Part shown: positions 41,598 through 53,264 of the stretch, in pieces
How positions within the stretch are numbered: the first letter of the stretch is position 1
Layout of the letters: each line of letters begins with the position of its first letter
Origin: Phoronis australis
Lineage: Eukaryota; Phoronida; Phoronidae
Assembly: GCA_002633005.1 (NCBI GenBank)
Contig: NMRA01000047.1
Coordinates: 957,326-1,021,325 of the forward strand
Length of the DNA stretch: 64,000 nt
Direction of reading: 5' to 3'
Made by a program: the position numbers and the translations under genes
Notes under the pieces: model-generated
What the model was told of the DNA's origin: nothing
The model's database searches: none
What the model saw: the letters and a program-made list of their open reading frames with translations, nothing else

Positions 41598-43448
41598 TCT
41601 TGCCAGAAAGGCATCACCAGTGTATTGCATCTATGGGCCGGATTATAATGGAGAATTTTAGAGCAGCCTCACCGCAAGCTGAGAGGTTCGCATTTTCTTC
41701 ATTTAATGCAAGTGAGAGATAAATTGCGGTTGATATCAATCTTTAAGTGGTTCAACAGTTTTCTACTTGGTTTTCAAGGATGATGAATGGTGTGGAAATG
41801 AACAGCAGGCACTAATTTATTTTGCTTGAACAATGTTGCCTAAACATTAATCCTACAAAAGGAAAAACTAGACAAAAATTAGGAAATTCAACTTTGCTCT
41901 ACTGCCTCTTTAGTTTAAGCCCAGACAAACTAACTGCAAAAACACCAGACAACCACCAGTGCATTATTTTTTGTAAGATAAAACACATCTTCCGTTCACG
42001 TTGGAGATAATGAAGTTTGACAGAAATGTTCAGGTAATACTCAGAATTTGTCTTGCTAAAACAGGACTCTGGTCGATGATTGGCCAATCTGAAATTGATA
42101 GTCATGAACATCATGGGAAAAGACTTGAGTGAGTTATGAGATGGAAAATTGAGAGTGATGACTGTTGGTTCTTTAACAAATTCTTTTCCTTAAAGTTTTT
42201 GACTTCACAACAACAGATTCCAAACATAATAAAAACACAGGCTGAACTAACTTCAATCATGATTAAGACATATAACAAAACAGTTGCATATTTCTAATAT
42301 TCAGCTGAAGTATTCTCCTACGGGTTCAGGTCCAGTCTGGGATCAAGTTACATGACCTGGAAACCATGATTAACTTTCTTAGGGAGCATAATCTCAGTAT
42401 GTAGCTTCCTACAGATGGAATGTAGGATACTTCTAATGTTAAGCGCTCACTTGGTGAAACAGAATAAGAATTTAAATGTGAGGTGGATGAGGAAACCAAG
42501 ACCCTGATGCCTATTACACCAACGCACAGTAAATGATAAATCATTAAAAGTCCCTTGAGGAATCAGACAATAAAAAAGTGGTCATCAAATCAGAAAACTT
42601 TGAACAACTTAAGAACTGTAAGCCGAAGCGAGAAAATAGTCACACAAAACAGATAGCCCGTGAGGATATCTATCTACACAGCAGATTTGAAAAGGTACAA
42701 TCAATAAATTGAATATTTTGCTTTGTTGAAAATTCTCAGAATTGTGATAATTACTCCGCATATAGTAGAATTTACGCAGTTTCCGATTATTTCAAAAAGG
42801 ACAGTTAACTTCTCTGGAAAACAACGCATGCATAATGAATCACAGAATTTCAATGTTCTATCAAGTATCTACTCATCACTACGGTGATACAAAGAAGAGG
42901 ATTGACAAATTCTAACTAAACTTCTGATTTTGGTAGAAATTCAGGAAGTCTGTTGCACATAACTTTATTACAGAATAGAAATTTGTAAACTTGGTCGTGG
43001 TAATTGTTAGTGCGCATTTATCATAAAAGGCAATTACTTTCAACACCAACAGCTAAGACAGTGAAGACGAATCCCCACCGGGTTCCAGTTTGATCACTTA
43101 CATAAACCCGAAATTCACAATCTGAGTCTGAAGATAATGTAATGAAAATGGGCATTGACAACTTTGTCCTAACTTTTTAAAACAAACAAATGAAAGCAAA
43201 AATTCAACTGGGAACCCAGTGATGATCTCTGGAACTATTTTAATGACCTGGATTTCTTGGTTTCAACTTTTTAGGTTGATATTGTCAACCAGACAATTTT
43301 CCTTGTGTTGAAGGCAAACTCCTTTTCTTTTTATCACCTAGAGTTTGATGTTTCGCCTCTCCTGTGCGTACCAATTTATTCAGAGCTGTTCATAAGAACA
43401 ACCCTCGTTTATATGAACAACATTCAACGGTTTCTTTACTCTTTCCAG

Positions 43449-45382
43449 ACAATTTCCTCTTCGACCCTCACCTATGCGTGGCGTGGTTCACCTGCGATGT
43501 GCTCATGTGTACAGCATCCATCTGGCACATGTGTACCATGTCAATGGACCGCTTCCTCACCCTGCGTTACCCCATGCGTTATGGCCGCAACAAGACCAAA
43601 AGCACTGTTGTGATCAAGATCCTCTGCGTTTGGCTCATCTCCGTTCTCATCACAAGCCCCATCACTATCATGGGCTTCATGGACACCAACAATGTGTACA
43701 ACAGCACTACAAAAGTGTGTGCTCCGCAAGTCAGTAACTATGTCATCTACGCCTCCATCTTTGCCTTCTTTGTTCCACTAGCCATCATGGTTGTCACTTA
43801 CATACTCACTATACGTATCCTCAACAATAACCGCAAGCTGGCCCAAGCCATGGGACGGCACAGAAAGTTCTCTAAGGGATCGTTGGTGACCAACGGTCAC
43901 TCCAACTCCATGTCAGAAACAACGTGCGCTCAGCTAAACCGCTCACGTCGTGGGAGCACCAACTTACCATTAGATGGGAATCCTGTGGAAACTGAAGAAA
44001 AGTCACGAGAAGTGAATATCAGACCAACTTCTCTGTCCGACAGTGTCGAACAAGAGTTGGCTCGTCCACTGGTAAAGAGTGAGCCGAATAGTACTGTGAG
44101 CCAAGGATCAGTGAACAGCCTCAGTACAAGCAAATCCGACCGCACATTCCATGATTCCGATGATTCAATCGACATGAAGCAGATTTCCCTAAGTGTCAAC
44201 AATCTGAGAGAGACAGATATTCTGTTAGCCTTTGCTCGTGTTAAAAGCTGCCCAGTACTATATTCGGATGACGAAAATGAACTGATTCAGTTGAAACAAG
44301 ACATAACCCTGGAGGAGAAGAATAACGCTCAGTTAGTAAATGACAAAGAAGCAGTGGCTAGCACCTCAAACAATCTAAAACATGATAACGCTTTTGGAAA
44401 TCATCATGAACATCAGACGGCTTCAACTTTTTCCGAGCAAGTGGCTCTGCCAAAAAATAATTCAGAAAAAGATTTGCTTGAGTGGTTAGAAATGCCAAAG
44501 ATGGAGAGAGTTCACAGCATGATTGCAGAAGACATGTCAGAGTCTTATCAGGAAAGCCAAGATTTTGTGCCAACATGTATTGACGATTTCAAAAAAGAAA
44601 TAAATGACAATCTCAAAGAAATACGTGACCAAAATGCAGAAAGAACAAATGGTCACGCGATTGGAATAAAAATGAATAGGTTGGATATGGCAGCTGAAAA
44701 CAGATGGCACATGCCTGAAGTGAGCATTCCCGTAGTCAAGGTGTCGTACCACAAGGACGGTGTAACAACTAGAATGCACAAAACTCAGTGTAAACAATAC
44801 AGGACGTCAATATGTACAATGCAGCCAGTGCAATACGAGTTCAACAAAAATTACCTTCAACTTCCCAAGCCATCACAATCAAACTTTATCTGCAAGCTGA
44901 ATCGTCAAAACGATCTGAAAAAGCCATCCTTGTGGAATGGTTTAGAAACGTACACGGAGAAAAACGGCATCAAACACATGGACTCTCCACGGACCATGAG
45001 CCTGATGCGGCGGGTGAGGCGGGTGCGTGCAACGACACGACGCCTTCTACTCACCCGCGCGCACCAGTCGAATGAGCAGAAGGCATCCAAAGTGCTTGGT
45101 ATTATCTTCGCTGTCTTTGTCATCCTCTGGACGCCATTCTTCATTGTCAACCTCCTCGGTGGATTTTGCGAAGAGTGCATGAACAACATCTCGCCGGATG
45201 TCCTGACTCTACTGCTCTGGCTCGGTTACGTTGCGTCGCTGGCCAATCCCATCATCTACACGTGTTTCAATACATCATTTAGACGGGCATTCCTTCGCAT
45301 CCTGAAGTGTTACTATTTCAAGCATCAGACGCCGTCCTATCACAGCAGCTCATATGTCGACCGTTTCCCAGAAAAACGCTAA
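43449..45382 (+). CDS. HTR2: 5-HT2-type serotonin receptor, coding exon 2 (TM3 to C-terminus)
   Basis: This exon completes the receptor (residues 157-800, stop TAA at 45380-45382). The acceptor ttctttactctttccag precedes 43449, and the leftover G of exon 1 plus AC gives D157. The ECL1 region then aligns without gaps to vertebrate 5-HT2, so no exon is missing. Key residues: C166 (3.25), amine-binding D173 (3.32), D190-R191-F192 in place of DRY, ECL2 C247, A258/S259/A262 in TM5 (5.42/5.43/5.46; Ala at 5.46 as in human 5-HT2B and 2C), NEQKASKVLG before TM6, W717 (6.48), F720 and F721 (6.51/6.52), ECL3 cysteines C730 and C733, W747-G-Y750 and NPIIY 756-760 in TM7. The third intracellular loop runs roughly 282-700, is Ser-, Asp- and Glu-rich, and ends in a strongly basic stretch (about 666-690). 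The C-tail is short and ends EKR, without the SxV PDZ ligand of vertebrate 5-HT2A/2C. At 800 residues it is far longer than human 5-HT2 receptors (about 460-480). Identity as 5-HT2 class is strong; subtype orthology cannot be set here. Confidence 0.96.
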
Positions 45383-45567
45383 ACGACCGCTTGAATTAAG
45401 CCATCAGTATTCTGATTACAAGCATTACCGATGAAACATGGAAATACTTTCGTGGAAACACAAATGTGTGTGAGAAACAGACAACATTTGCTGTTATTGT
45501 TAACATGAGCCTAATGGCTTCTGTCAGCAAGCCATTCTGATCCATGGATCAATTTTGTTTTAATTTC

Positions 45568-45590
45568 AATAAAATTGTTTTTTTAATAAA
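45568..45590 (+). terminator. Polyadenylation signals of the serotonin receptor gene
   Basis: Two AATAAA hexamers (45568-45573 and 45585-45590) lie in a T- and A-rich stretch about 185-205 bases after the receptor stop codon. They predict a short 3' UTR of roughly 200-230 bases. No competing hexamer was noticed between the stop and 45568. Confidence 0.75.
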
Positions 45591-45885
45591 AAGTAAATGT
45601 CATTAGTTCAAGATAATTAGTTTCCAGTATCAATTAACAACAGAAATTCACATGCCATTAGCCATGTGAACATTGGCAGTTATAGCAGAGCAAGTTCCCC
45701 TGGGAGTAAAGTACCCTCAATCATCCGAGTGTCCACATGACAAATCAGCCACTGGTGCCAAGAACAATTCAGTTGCTCACTGCTTGTGACACAGGAGGAA
45801 AGAAAAGAGCCCATTTGACCTAAGTCGTCCAATTGCACAACTCGTAGTAACTTCCTCTTCCACACCTTTTCAGTCCACACAGCAC

Positions 45886-46275
45886 TTGCGCCAGGGCAAG
45901 TTGACATTGTGGCAAATTGACCAGAGTGAGTTGACAGTCGCGAAGGTCAACCTGAAGGCGGGGGGGGGNNNNNNNNNNNNNNNNNNNNNNNNNNNNNNNN
46001 NNNNNNNNNNNNNNNNNNNNNNNNNNNNNNNNNNNNNNNNNNNNNNNNNNNNNNNNNNNNNNNNNNNNNNNNNNNNNNNNNNNNNNNNNNNNNNNNNNNN
46101 NNNNNNNNNNNNNNNNNNNNNNNNNNNNNNNNNNNNNNNNNNNNNNGGGGCAAGTTGATGGGGGGGGGAAGTTGATGAGGGGGGCAAGTTGACGGGGAGT
46201 TGGAGGGGGGACAAATTGACAGGGGGCAAGTTGACTGGGGCGCAAATAGACTGAGGGCAAGTTGACCAGGGTACG
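45886..46275. repeat. G-rich minisatellite around an assembly gap
   Basis: Units of gggcaagttgac with variable G runs occur on both sides of the N run. Long G tracts reach eight or nine. The frames crossing it on both strands are low-complexity by-products. Confidence 0.9.
45969..46146. other. Assembly gap (Ns)
   Basis: A run of about 178 Ns sits inside the G-rich minisatellite. The true length is unknown. Confidence 0.98.
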
Positions 46276-48851
46276 CGCTTTACTCAATGAGGTGGCTAAA
46301 TTGTGAAGTTGTATCAGCCTGTTTTTCATCCACAGAGACTTGTGCCAAATCCTCTTGCTCCTGGGGCACATTGCATTGGACACAACTGGTCTTTCTTGAC
46401 GCATACTAATCAAAATTACCTTTAGTTCCTAGTAAAATGAGAATGCTTTGCACCCTCCAGATGGGCGATTACTAAATGAAGTATCAGCTAATCACAAGCA
46501 CTACTGGGCACCCAACTGTGACCAAAGGTAAATGGCATACACTCAGAAATAACAAACAGATAGAAGTGAAATTCTGACATCAACATATAATGGGAATCAG
46601 ACCTCAGTACCTAAAGGTTACTCAGCCACTACCAACAAGAGAAGTACAAACAAAAAATAAAATGATCTCATTTATTTTCAGGGCATAACACCAAGTAAGA
46701 AAAATCTTTTCTAAAAATCTATTCAATGATGAATCGATGGGTTATTTATGATACAATTTAATTCACTTAGTGTCATTTTTACTGTTTACATGCCCTTGAC
46801 TCCTAAACAGTAACTACTTTTCAAGTAGGTATTTGAGACACTATGAGATTCATAAAACTCTGTACAGTAAACTTTGGGGGTAACTGATCGCGAGGTCCCA
46901 CACACATTAAACCAAATTCACAAACAAAAAATTCAAGGTGGCGCCAAGCGATACAAAACTGACAAACGAGACTGAAAAATATCGTCAAAGTTTTAATTGG
47001 TTTTGACAAAGTCTTCATTTGAGCATACTGACATAATGTAAGAAGCGGACAAAAGACCGGCTAATCCAGCTACAGTTAAGCCTGCAAGCTAAATTCAAGG
47101 TTATTTCTACTACCATAAAAATGTGTTGGTGGATCAAGAATCACATGCACTATTCATTGTTTTATTCAACAAGTTCAAAGAGAATTTTTGTCACTGTTGT
47201 GAAGCAGCTCCAAGAAGCAATGATGACAATTCTAGACATGAAATGATCACAAATATTTTATGCCAACTGTTTCATGAAAGTGATTGAAACCAATGAAAAT
47301 TGAAAAGGTTACTGCCCCGAACCAATAGACAGCAGGCAACACCAAAGTTTCTTTGAACTGCTGAAAAACAAATGAATGCCTGCGGAGACAGTAATGCAAG
47401 GTGCAACTGTTCTACAAAGGGGCTTGATTAACAAAATGTTAACAAAATCAGCTAAATTAGCCGACTCTTCTGCACATTTGTTATTCACAAGCTATGCCCG
47501 AGAAAAAAGGTATTCCGGCCACTGTAGACAATGCAAACCACAAGCTCAGGTGATTTTCAATAGTTTCACGCAAAGAGTACAAGCAAGATTTTTGTAATCG
47601 ATTAAAGGTAAAAAAGAAAAAATACAGTTACTACACTTGGGCGTATTGACAATGATGTGGTTTAGATTTAGATTTAGAACAATTATGTTAGAGTTAAGTC
47701 TAGGGTACCTTTCCCCAGTGCAAGTTCTGGTGCTGATGCAAACCTGCAGGCAAGGCGGAAGTAATTACCAGCTTTGGGCTTGCTCAGTTACATTCATCCA
47801 GGATGTCTAATCATTTTTGGTCATGTTTATTCCTAAGGTGTAGGGTATGAAGTGTGGACCATAGATTGAATAGGATTGGGGCTACGATGGTGCAGGCTAA
47901 CTCTTAGGGCAGAGTAACATTGTATGGACTCTCAAAGCTGTAGTATTTGCTAAACATGTTTAGTCTATCAGTACCATGTGTGCGCAAACGTAGGACCACA
48001 CAATAAGACATTACCCTAGGCAAAACTTAGTTCTGAATATTACCAACTCAGATTTCAGTTCAGGAATTTATTTGGCTCGACAACCAAGTCACCTGCGAAA
48101 CTCAACTCGTGTGCTTGAAAAGCTGACGACAGGTAAGGCAAGAAGCTAGTCAGTGTATCCATGTGCTAAATTAACCTGGATATCTGCACAGGTAATTAAT
48201 AACGGTCCTGCATTATGTAAAGCCATCCTTTGGAAGACAGCAGGTATGCTGAAATGTACTACAGATAGACATGCTTGAGTTATTGCATAGCAGGTTGCCT
48301 ACCCCAAGAGTTGGTCAGAGTTGTGTAGACAACACATTCATCACTTCCCTAGGTATACTGTAGTTCATCCTATATATTAATACCGTAAGCACAGTGCTAT
48401 TTTAGCCACAGAGGCTCCAAGACGCCGGACTGATCGCGCCAAAACTCTACATGCCCCTACTATGGACCACTGAGACATGCTCAATTCACCTTTAGTCAGG
48501 ACTTCGGAAAAACAGCTGTTATTTCATTTCTCCTAACACCATACCTTGCAAATAGGCCAGACCAATGTGATATACCATCAGCACAATGACAACATCAATC
48601 CCTGACTAATAACAGTCAAATACACATCAGCAAGGCATTAACATTATGCAACATACTACAACAAAACCTCACTGAAATCTTGGGCTTGGTTTGTATTCCT
48701 GTAATTCCTGTGGTCAAAAACCAGTGTTACTGTATATATGTACTTATTTACTTGCAAGTCAGCTCTTTTCGTTTGGACATGTGAGTGCTAAACACAACTT
48801 ATGTCATATCTGCAATTCACCATAGTAACTCCCAGACTTTAACAGCCACAA

Positions 48852-48883
48852 CTTCTCTCAAATTTCTCTCAAATTTCTCTCAA
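48852..48883. repeat. 11-base tandem repeat, three copies
   Basis: tctctcaaatt is repeated in tandem. Confidence 0.9.
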
Positions 48884-49189
48884 GATAAGTGGATTAAACT
48901 ACACCGACAACTTCTCTTCAAAGAGAAGGGTTAACTTAACTCCGATGGGAGTAATTGCTAGAAGTGCCAGGATGCAACACCTGTGCTCAGTGGATAATGT
49001 GAATCAAGTATGCCACCTGGTGTTTAATCCCAAGCACTACCAGAGAGGAGATAGCGAGAAGTGTATGAGGAATTGTGACGGGGTCTCGACAGGCCAGGAC
49101 TTTAATATCAAGGAAATGGCATAAGTTGTAAAATCCAGTTAAGCTGAAAAATTTGCAAACTTCAAGATGGACAAGAACAGAGTTTGTTA

Positions 49190-49412
49190 TTTGGTTTCTT
49201 TTTACTCAAGCCTTGTTACTCAAACGGAATGATCACATGACCCAAATAAAGACAAACTGGAATACAGTTGAAAATCAAAGTCAACAGACTTTCTTCATTC
49301 AGAAAATATGCATTTCAAACATTTTTAAGAAAATATAATAGATTTAATTTTTAAAGTTTTGTACATGTTTGACTAAAAACACGAACTTGCAGATAAGTTT
49401 CTACATAACCTT
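49190..49412. mobile_element. Partial miniature inverted-repeat element copy
   Basis: The right half is present (gatcacatgacccaaataaa, cattcagaaaatatgcattt) and it ends in a clear terminal repeat, tttctacataaccttgac. Confidence 0.55.
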
Positions 49413-49668
49413 GACAGAAACCACTTAACCATATTGCAGCATAGAGGTATTTTGTCAGGATGTGAAGAACATAGAATCGTCCCGTTGTTACCCAACAACA
49501 ACTTCACACAAAACGTTTGAATTTTCGGAAAAAATTATGTCCAGTGATCTTTTTAAATTCCAAAGAGGTTTGTCAACTATTTCCTTTTCGTAAAAATTAG
49601 TATCTGTAGCAGATTCCTGAACATCACTAAGTAAGAAAAAAACTTGTATTTAACATGACTGTTTACCG

Positions 49669-49900
49669 CACCACTGCCCGCACAACAATTCTGAATTCAT
49701 GCTGTTCTTCATCTGAACTCTTCAAGAGTCAGCAAACCAGTTTAAAGAATCTAGCCCCCAAAGGAATTTTGAAGTCATGTAGTTCACTGCACCACTGCCC
49801 GGACAACAATTCCCAACTGCTGCTGTTTCTCATCTGAAGTCTTGGAGGGTCAGCAAACCAGTTCAAGGAATCTAGCACCCTAAGGAATTTATAAGAGTCT
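49669..49900. repeat. Tandem duplication of ~121 bases
   Basis: caccactgcccgcacaacaa at 49669 recurs as caccactgcccggacaacaa at 49790. Later segments (gtcagcaaaccagttt, gaatctagc.ccc.aaggaat) recur at the same offset. Confidence 0.92.
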
Positions 49901-50289
49901 CCTAATTAACGCAACAATAAATTGTCTGCTTGAATGACCATAATTCCAGTTAACTCAGTAGAAAGAATGGACATGTTTTACAGAAGGCAGCTGACATTTT
50001 GCCAAAATAAAAGAGAGAGATGTAAGTACCAGTCATCAGCTGGAGATTAATTCAAATTTCAGCGCATTAATTAGATCAACCTGGGAAAAAATGTCCGGAA
50101 CAGCAGAGTAATTCCCAAGGCTTATATAGCAAGAGTTGAACTTCATTACCATCTCATCTGACTTAACGATGTAAGGGAGGAGACAGTGCTTGACACAGCA
50201 GGATGAGCCACCTCCACGGAGACGTGTCACTTTTCGCTTTTAGTGTACGAAAGAGAAGTGTATAAAACGCTGAAAATATGAAGATTTCA

Positions 50290-50540
50290 CCAAACACGGG
50301 TAAAAAACGCGCAGTTGCTACTCTAAAGGAAAAGGTTTATGACGTGCATTGCGGTGAGGCAAAGCAGTAACAACTGGTGCGCCATCTGGAGGCAAATGTC
50401 AGAAGAAATGCAACGATAACCAAACACGGGTAAAAAATACACAGTTGCTACTCTAAAAGAAAAGGTTTGTGATGTGCACTGAGGTGAGGCAAAGCAGTAA
50501 GTAAGAACTGATGCGCCACCTGGGGGAAAATGTCAGAACA
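50290..50540. repeat. Tandem duplication of ~130 bases
   Basis: ccaaacacgggtaaaaaacg at 50290 recurs as ccaaacacgggtaaaaaata at 50420. It is followed in both by cagttgctactctaaa and gtgaggcaaagcagtaa. Confidence 0.92.
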
Positions 50541-51029
50541 GTGGATATCAGCAGAAGAGCTATAATTATCAAGTAAATATCTGTGTATGAATACCACTGA
50601 TTTGAATGTACTTAACAAGCCCACTTTCATACATTGTGTTATCATAGCTTCCATAATAAGAACAAAATAATCACAAAGGTAGTCTATTGTATTGTGAACG
50701 TGTTTCTTTTCACCAGATGTCCAAAATGTGTCTCTCAAAAACAACAGATTAAGCAAAAAACAAATTGTTTTCGTCTATGCCCGACTCATTTTGAAAACCT
50801 CTGCCTTATTGCTTAAAGAAAAAAGAATGATCCTAACCCAATCAGTTGACATTTGGCGACGCTTGAAAAAACAAAGGCTCCCAGCCCAATTCAGCTGGCA
50901 TTAGGTGACACGGAGAAAAAATACAGATCTCGACCCATTTTAACTGGCATTAGCATACTTTTTCTTTTCGATAATATTGACAACTAAACAAATATACTGC
51001 ATATCGGAGTCAATTTTTCGACAAAGCAC

Positions 51030-51310
51030 AGAATCAATTATGCTATTTTCTTTGGCCTTACCAACAATAACAAAAACCAGGGTAGCATTCAATAATGCTA
51101 GGACCTTGCTAGAAAAGCAAGACTTCGTGAGATTACGCAACATATTGCCATGTATTTTAAATGAAAGCACGATTTTGGCTACATTTTTCCTGCCGCAATA
51201 CAGCCACTGAACTCTACCCATAGCCAATTATGCTATTTCCTTTGGCCTTACCAACAAAAAAAACACAGACCCCAACTGAGTGTGCTACTTTCTTTGACCT
51301 TAGTATTACT
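51030..51310. repeat. Short degenerate repeats with ctttggccttaccaacaa
   Basis: tgctattttctttggcctta near 51040 recurs as tgctatttcctttggcctta near 51232, with a weaker third copy (tgctactttctttgacctta) near 51281. Confidence 0.7.
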
Positions 51311-52509
51311 AAAAAGACGACCATATAATCATAGTGTACAGTTTGAAAACCTCGACAGTAATTCTTCATCTATTCACCATACAATACTGCAGAAAAGGGA
51401 AATATTATTTAGTCATATTTCACACAAAAAGAAAGACAAGAAGTTTAGTCTGTCGCTAGCTTAGTTTGAACTTCCTTGTAGATGTTCTTGAACAATGTCT
51501 GGCAAAGTTTTTTAGTGTTTGTTGCATAGCAACCAACCTTTAAAAATGGAAAATGCCCAAATTTTGCCAATTATTTCTGTACGAAACAAGTGTGATGAAC
51601 TACTGTAATCTACGATAGGAGATGAATGAAGAGCCTCCCCTGAAGAATGACCTGTGAAGTTAGGCCATCAGATACATCTGAACACAGGTATTAATTAGAT
51701 TGGAATCTAATACCTATCAGTAGAACCACATGCAGAGGATTATCAATACAAGGTGACATTGCTCATCACTATATCTTGTTTCAGTAGTAGTACGTTAAAA
51801 ATTGCCTGAAATAACCCCAATATTTCTTCAGGCAAATTTTCACTAGGATCAAAGCTGTGAAAATTTATTCATGAGCTTACGGTTTGTTTATTCCATTCAA
51901 AATTCCAAGACAGATTGCTCTTGACCAATTGCAGTTTTTCCCACAGCAATCTTATTCAGTCAGCAAAAAGATCTTATCAGTGTCACAGATGTCTGACATG
52001 AACATTTTCAGTGCCTGTCAATGGGGGAAATAATTCCTACAAAAACTCTTTTCTGCAAAATTTCTGGAATTCCGAAATACATGGGAACGCTACTAGTGTT
52101 CCCATCAACACTGCACCTGGACATGCCGTAGTCTCTAGTAAAAGCATCATGCCTAGGTTTTGTTACCGGCTTGTCAGTATATAACCAGAAAACTCAAAAA
52201 AGCAATCCTTCCTTATGGTAATGAGCAAGTATTAATCTCAAGCGTGAAGAGACTTCCATGTCTCTCCGTTTCCCTTCCTGCAACGAACAGAATTCCACGT
52301 GTGTGATGAACACTTTTTACTGACACAATTATTTTAATTTTAACAACAAAATATTTTTATAACAAAAATAAGCATTCAGAGCAACGTAAAATGGAAAAAT
52401 CAAATACTTTACCTACCTAACCACCGCCAATCTCAACAAAGTGATTGGAGGGTGGTTGGATACATAAATATTTTAATATCACTCTTATTCGGCACATTTT
52501 CTACTTTAC

Positions 52510-52715
52510 TGTTAAATCTCATCAATTTAGGACACAATATGGCTGATCATTAAAACTTTATCCCCCATTTTTTCATTGAAGGCATGTAACATCAAATCAA
52601 TGATTAGCTATGGGTGTTCGCAGCAAAGTTAAAAACCTTAAGGAAATGAAAAACAGATCGATATTGTCGATTATTTTTGTCTGTAATCTGTGAGATTTTA
52701 CCAAACTAACGGATT
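52510..52715. repeat. Dispersed repeat with the aatttaggacacaatatg motif, copy 2
   Basis: This copy shares atcaatttaggacacaatat and gggtgttcgcagcaaag, then aaggaaatgaaaaacagatc, with the copy at 18586. It is non-coding. Confidence 0.6.
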
Positions 52716-53264
52716 ATTATTGATTTACAGTAAGCAATATACAACTAGAGCTTATTAATAAGTGCAGGCATACCAGAAGAAAAGGTAGATAATTTAGTCA
52801 ATCCAATTGCTGCACTCCCAAATCATACTACCAAAAACACAGCACCTCTGTATTATCCAGGGGAAAATTAAGGGAACTACAAACGGGAACACATGGAGAC
52901 TAAAACACCAGCTCCATTAAAAATAACCAAGAGTGACGACTTATTTACTGACAACTCAACTACTCGTCCACTTAACACCTTCTCCCCTAATAATTGCAAT
53001 TAAAACATTTTTGACATTTTAGCTGGTGTTTGCACAAGTACCATCAGCATGTTTATTTTCTCGAACTTTGGTTCTGCTCTGAGAAAACCCATCTTAGGAC
53101 CCCAGACGACCTGTTCTTAGACTTAAAATAAAATGAACTGAATGTTGCCTTTTGACCATTTTAACGAACAAAACACTATTATCTAAAGTAATATTTGTCT
53201 GGAATCAGAGCCCAATCTTTAGGATCAAGGTCAGGGCGACACTAGAACGTTCAAGGTGACTAAC

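Larger units (their letters stand above)
20332..43448 (+). other. 23.1 kb intron of the serotonin receptor gene
   Basis: The intron runs from gtaagtgtcc to ctttccag and is phase 1. It separates TM2 from TM3. I see no convincing exon of another gene in it on either strand. It contains a (TG)n tract near 20853, a gatact minisatellite near 22110, two related direct repeats (22240-22590 and 23040-23325), a 60-base hairpin element (25097-25154), several copies of a miniature inverted-repeat family (26160-26294, 27070-27560, 33132-33500, 40312-40830), a terminal-inverted-repeat element (30746-31221) and a 29-base tandem array (41414-41597). The remainder is AT-rich single-copy-looking DNA with only short open frames. 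Confidence 0.9.
45592..53264. other. Stretch between the receptor 3' end and PSMD1 exon J
   Basis: No exon was recognised. Missing PSMD1 exons were looked for here on the - strand (motifs NPHVRYGAAMALG, NYVRQGALIASAL) and not found. It contains the gap, the G-rich minisatellite, tandem duplications and repeat copies listed separately. Confidence 0.7.

Noticed and set aside
43364-43448. Extension of the receptor frame upstream of exon 2
   Set aside because: The residues do not resemble ECL1 or TM2, a strong acceptor ends at 43448, and joining exon 1 there restores a gap-free alignment.
43474-45189. Other frames overlapping receptor exon 2
   Set aside because: Shadows of the conserved receptor frame.
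45820-46413. Open frames on both strands running through the N gap
   Set aside because: They are translated minisatellite and Ns, with repeating QLAP- or PPP-like low complexity.
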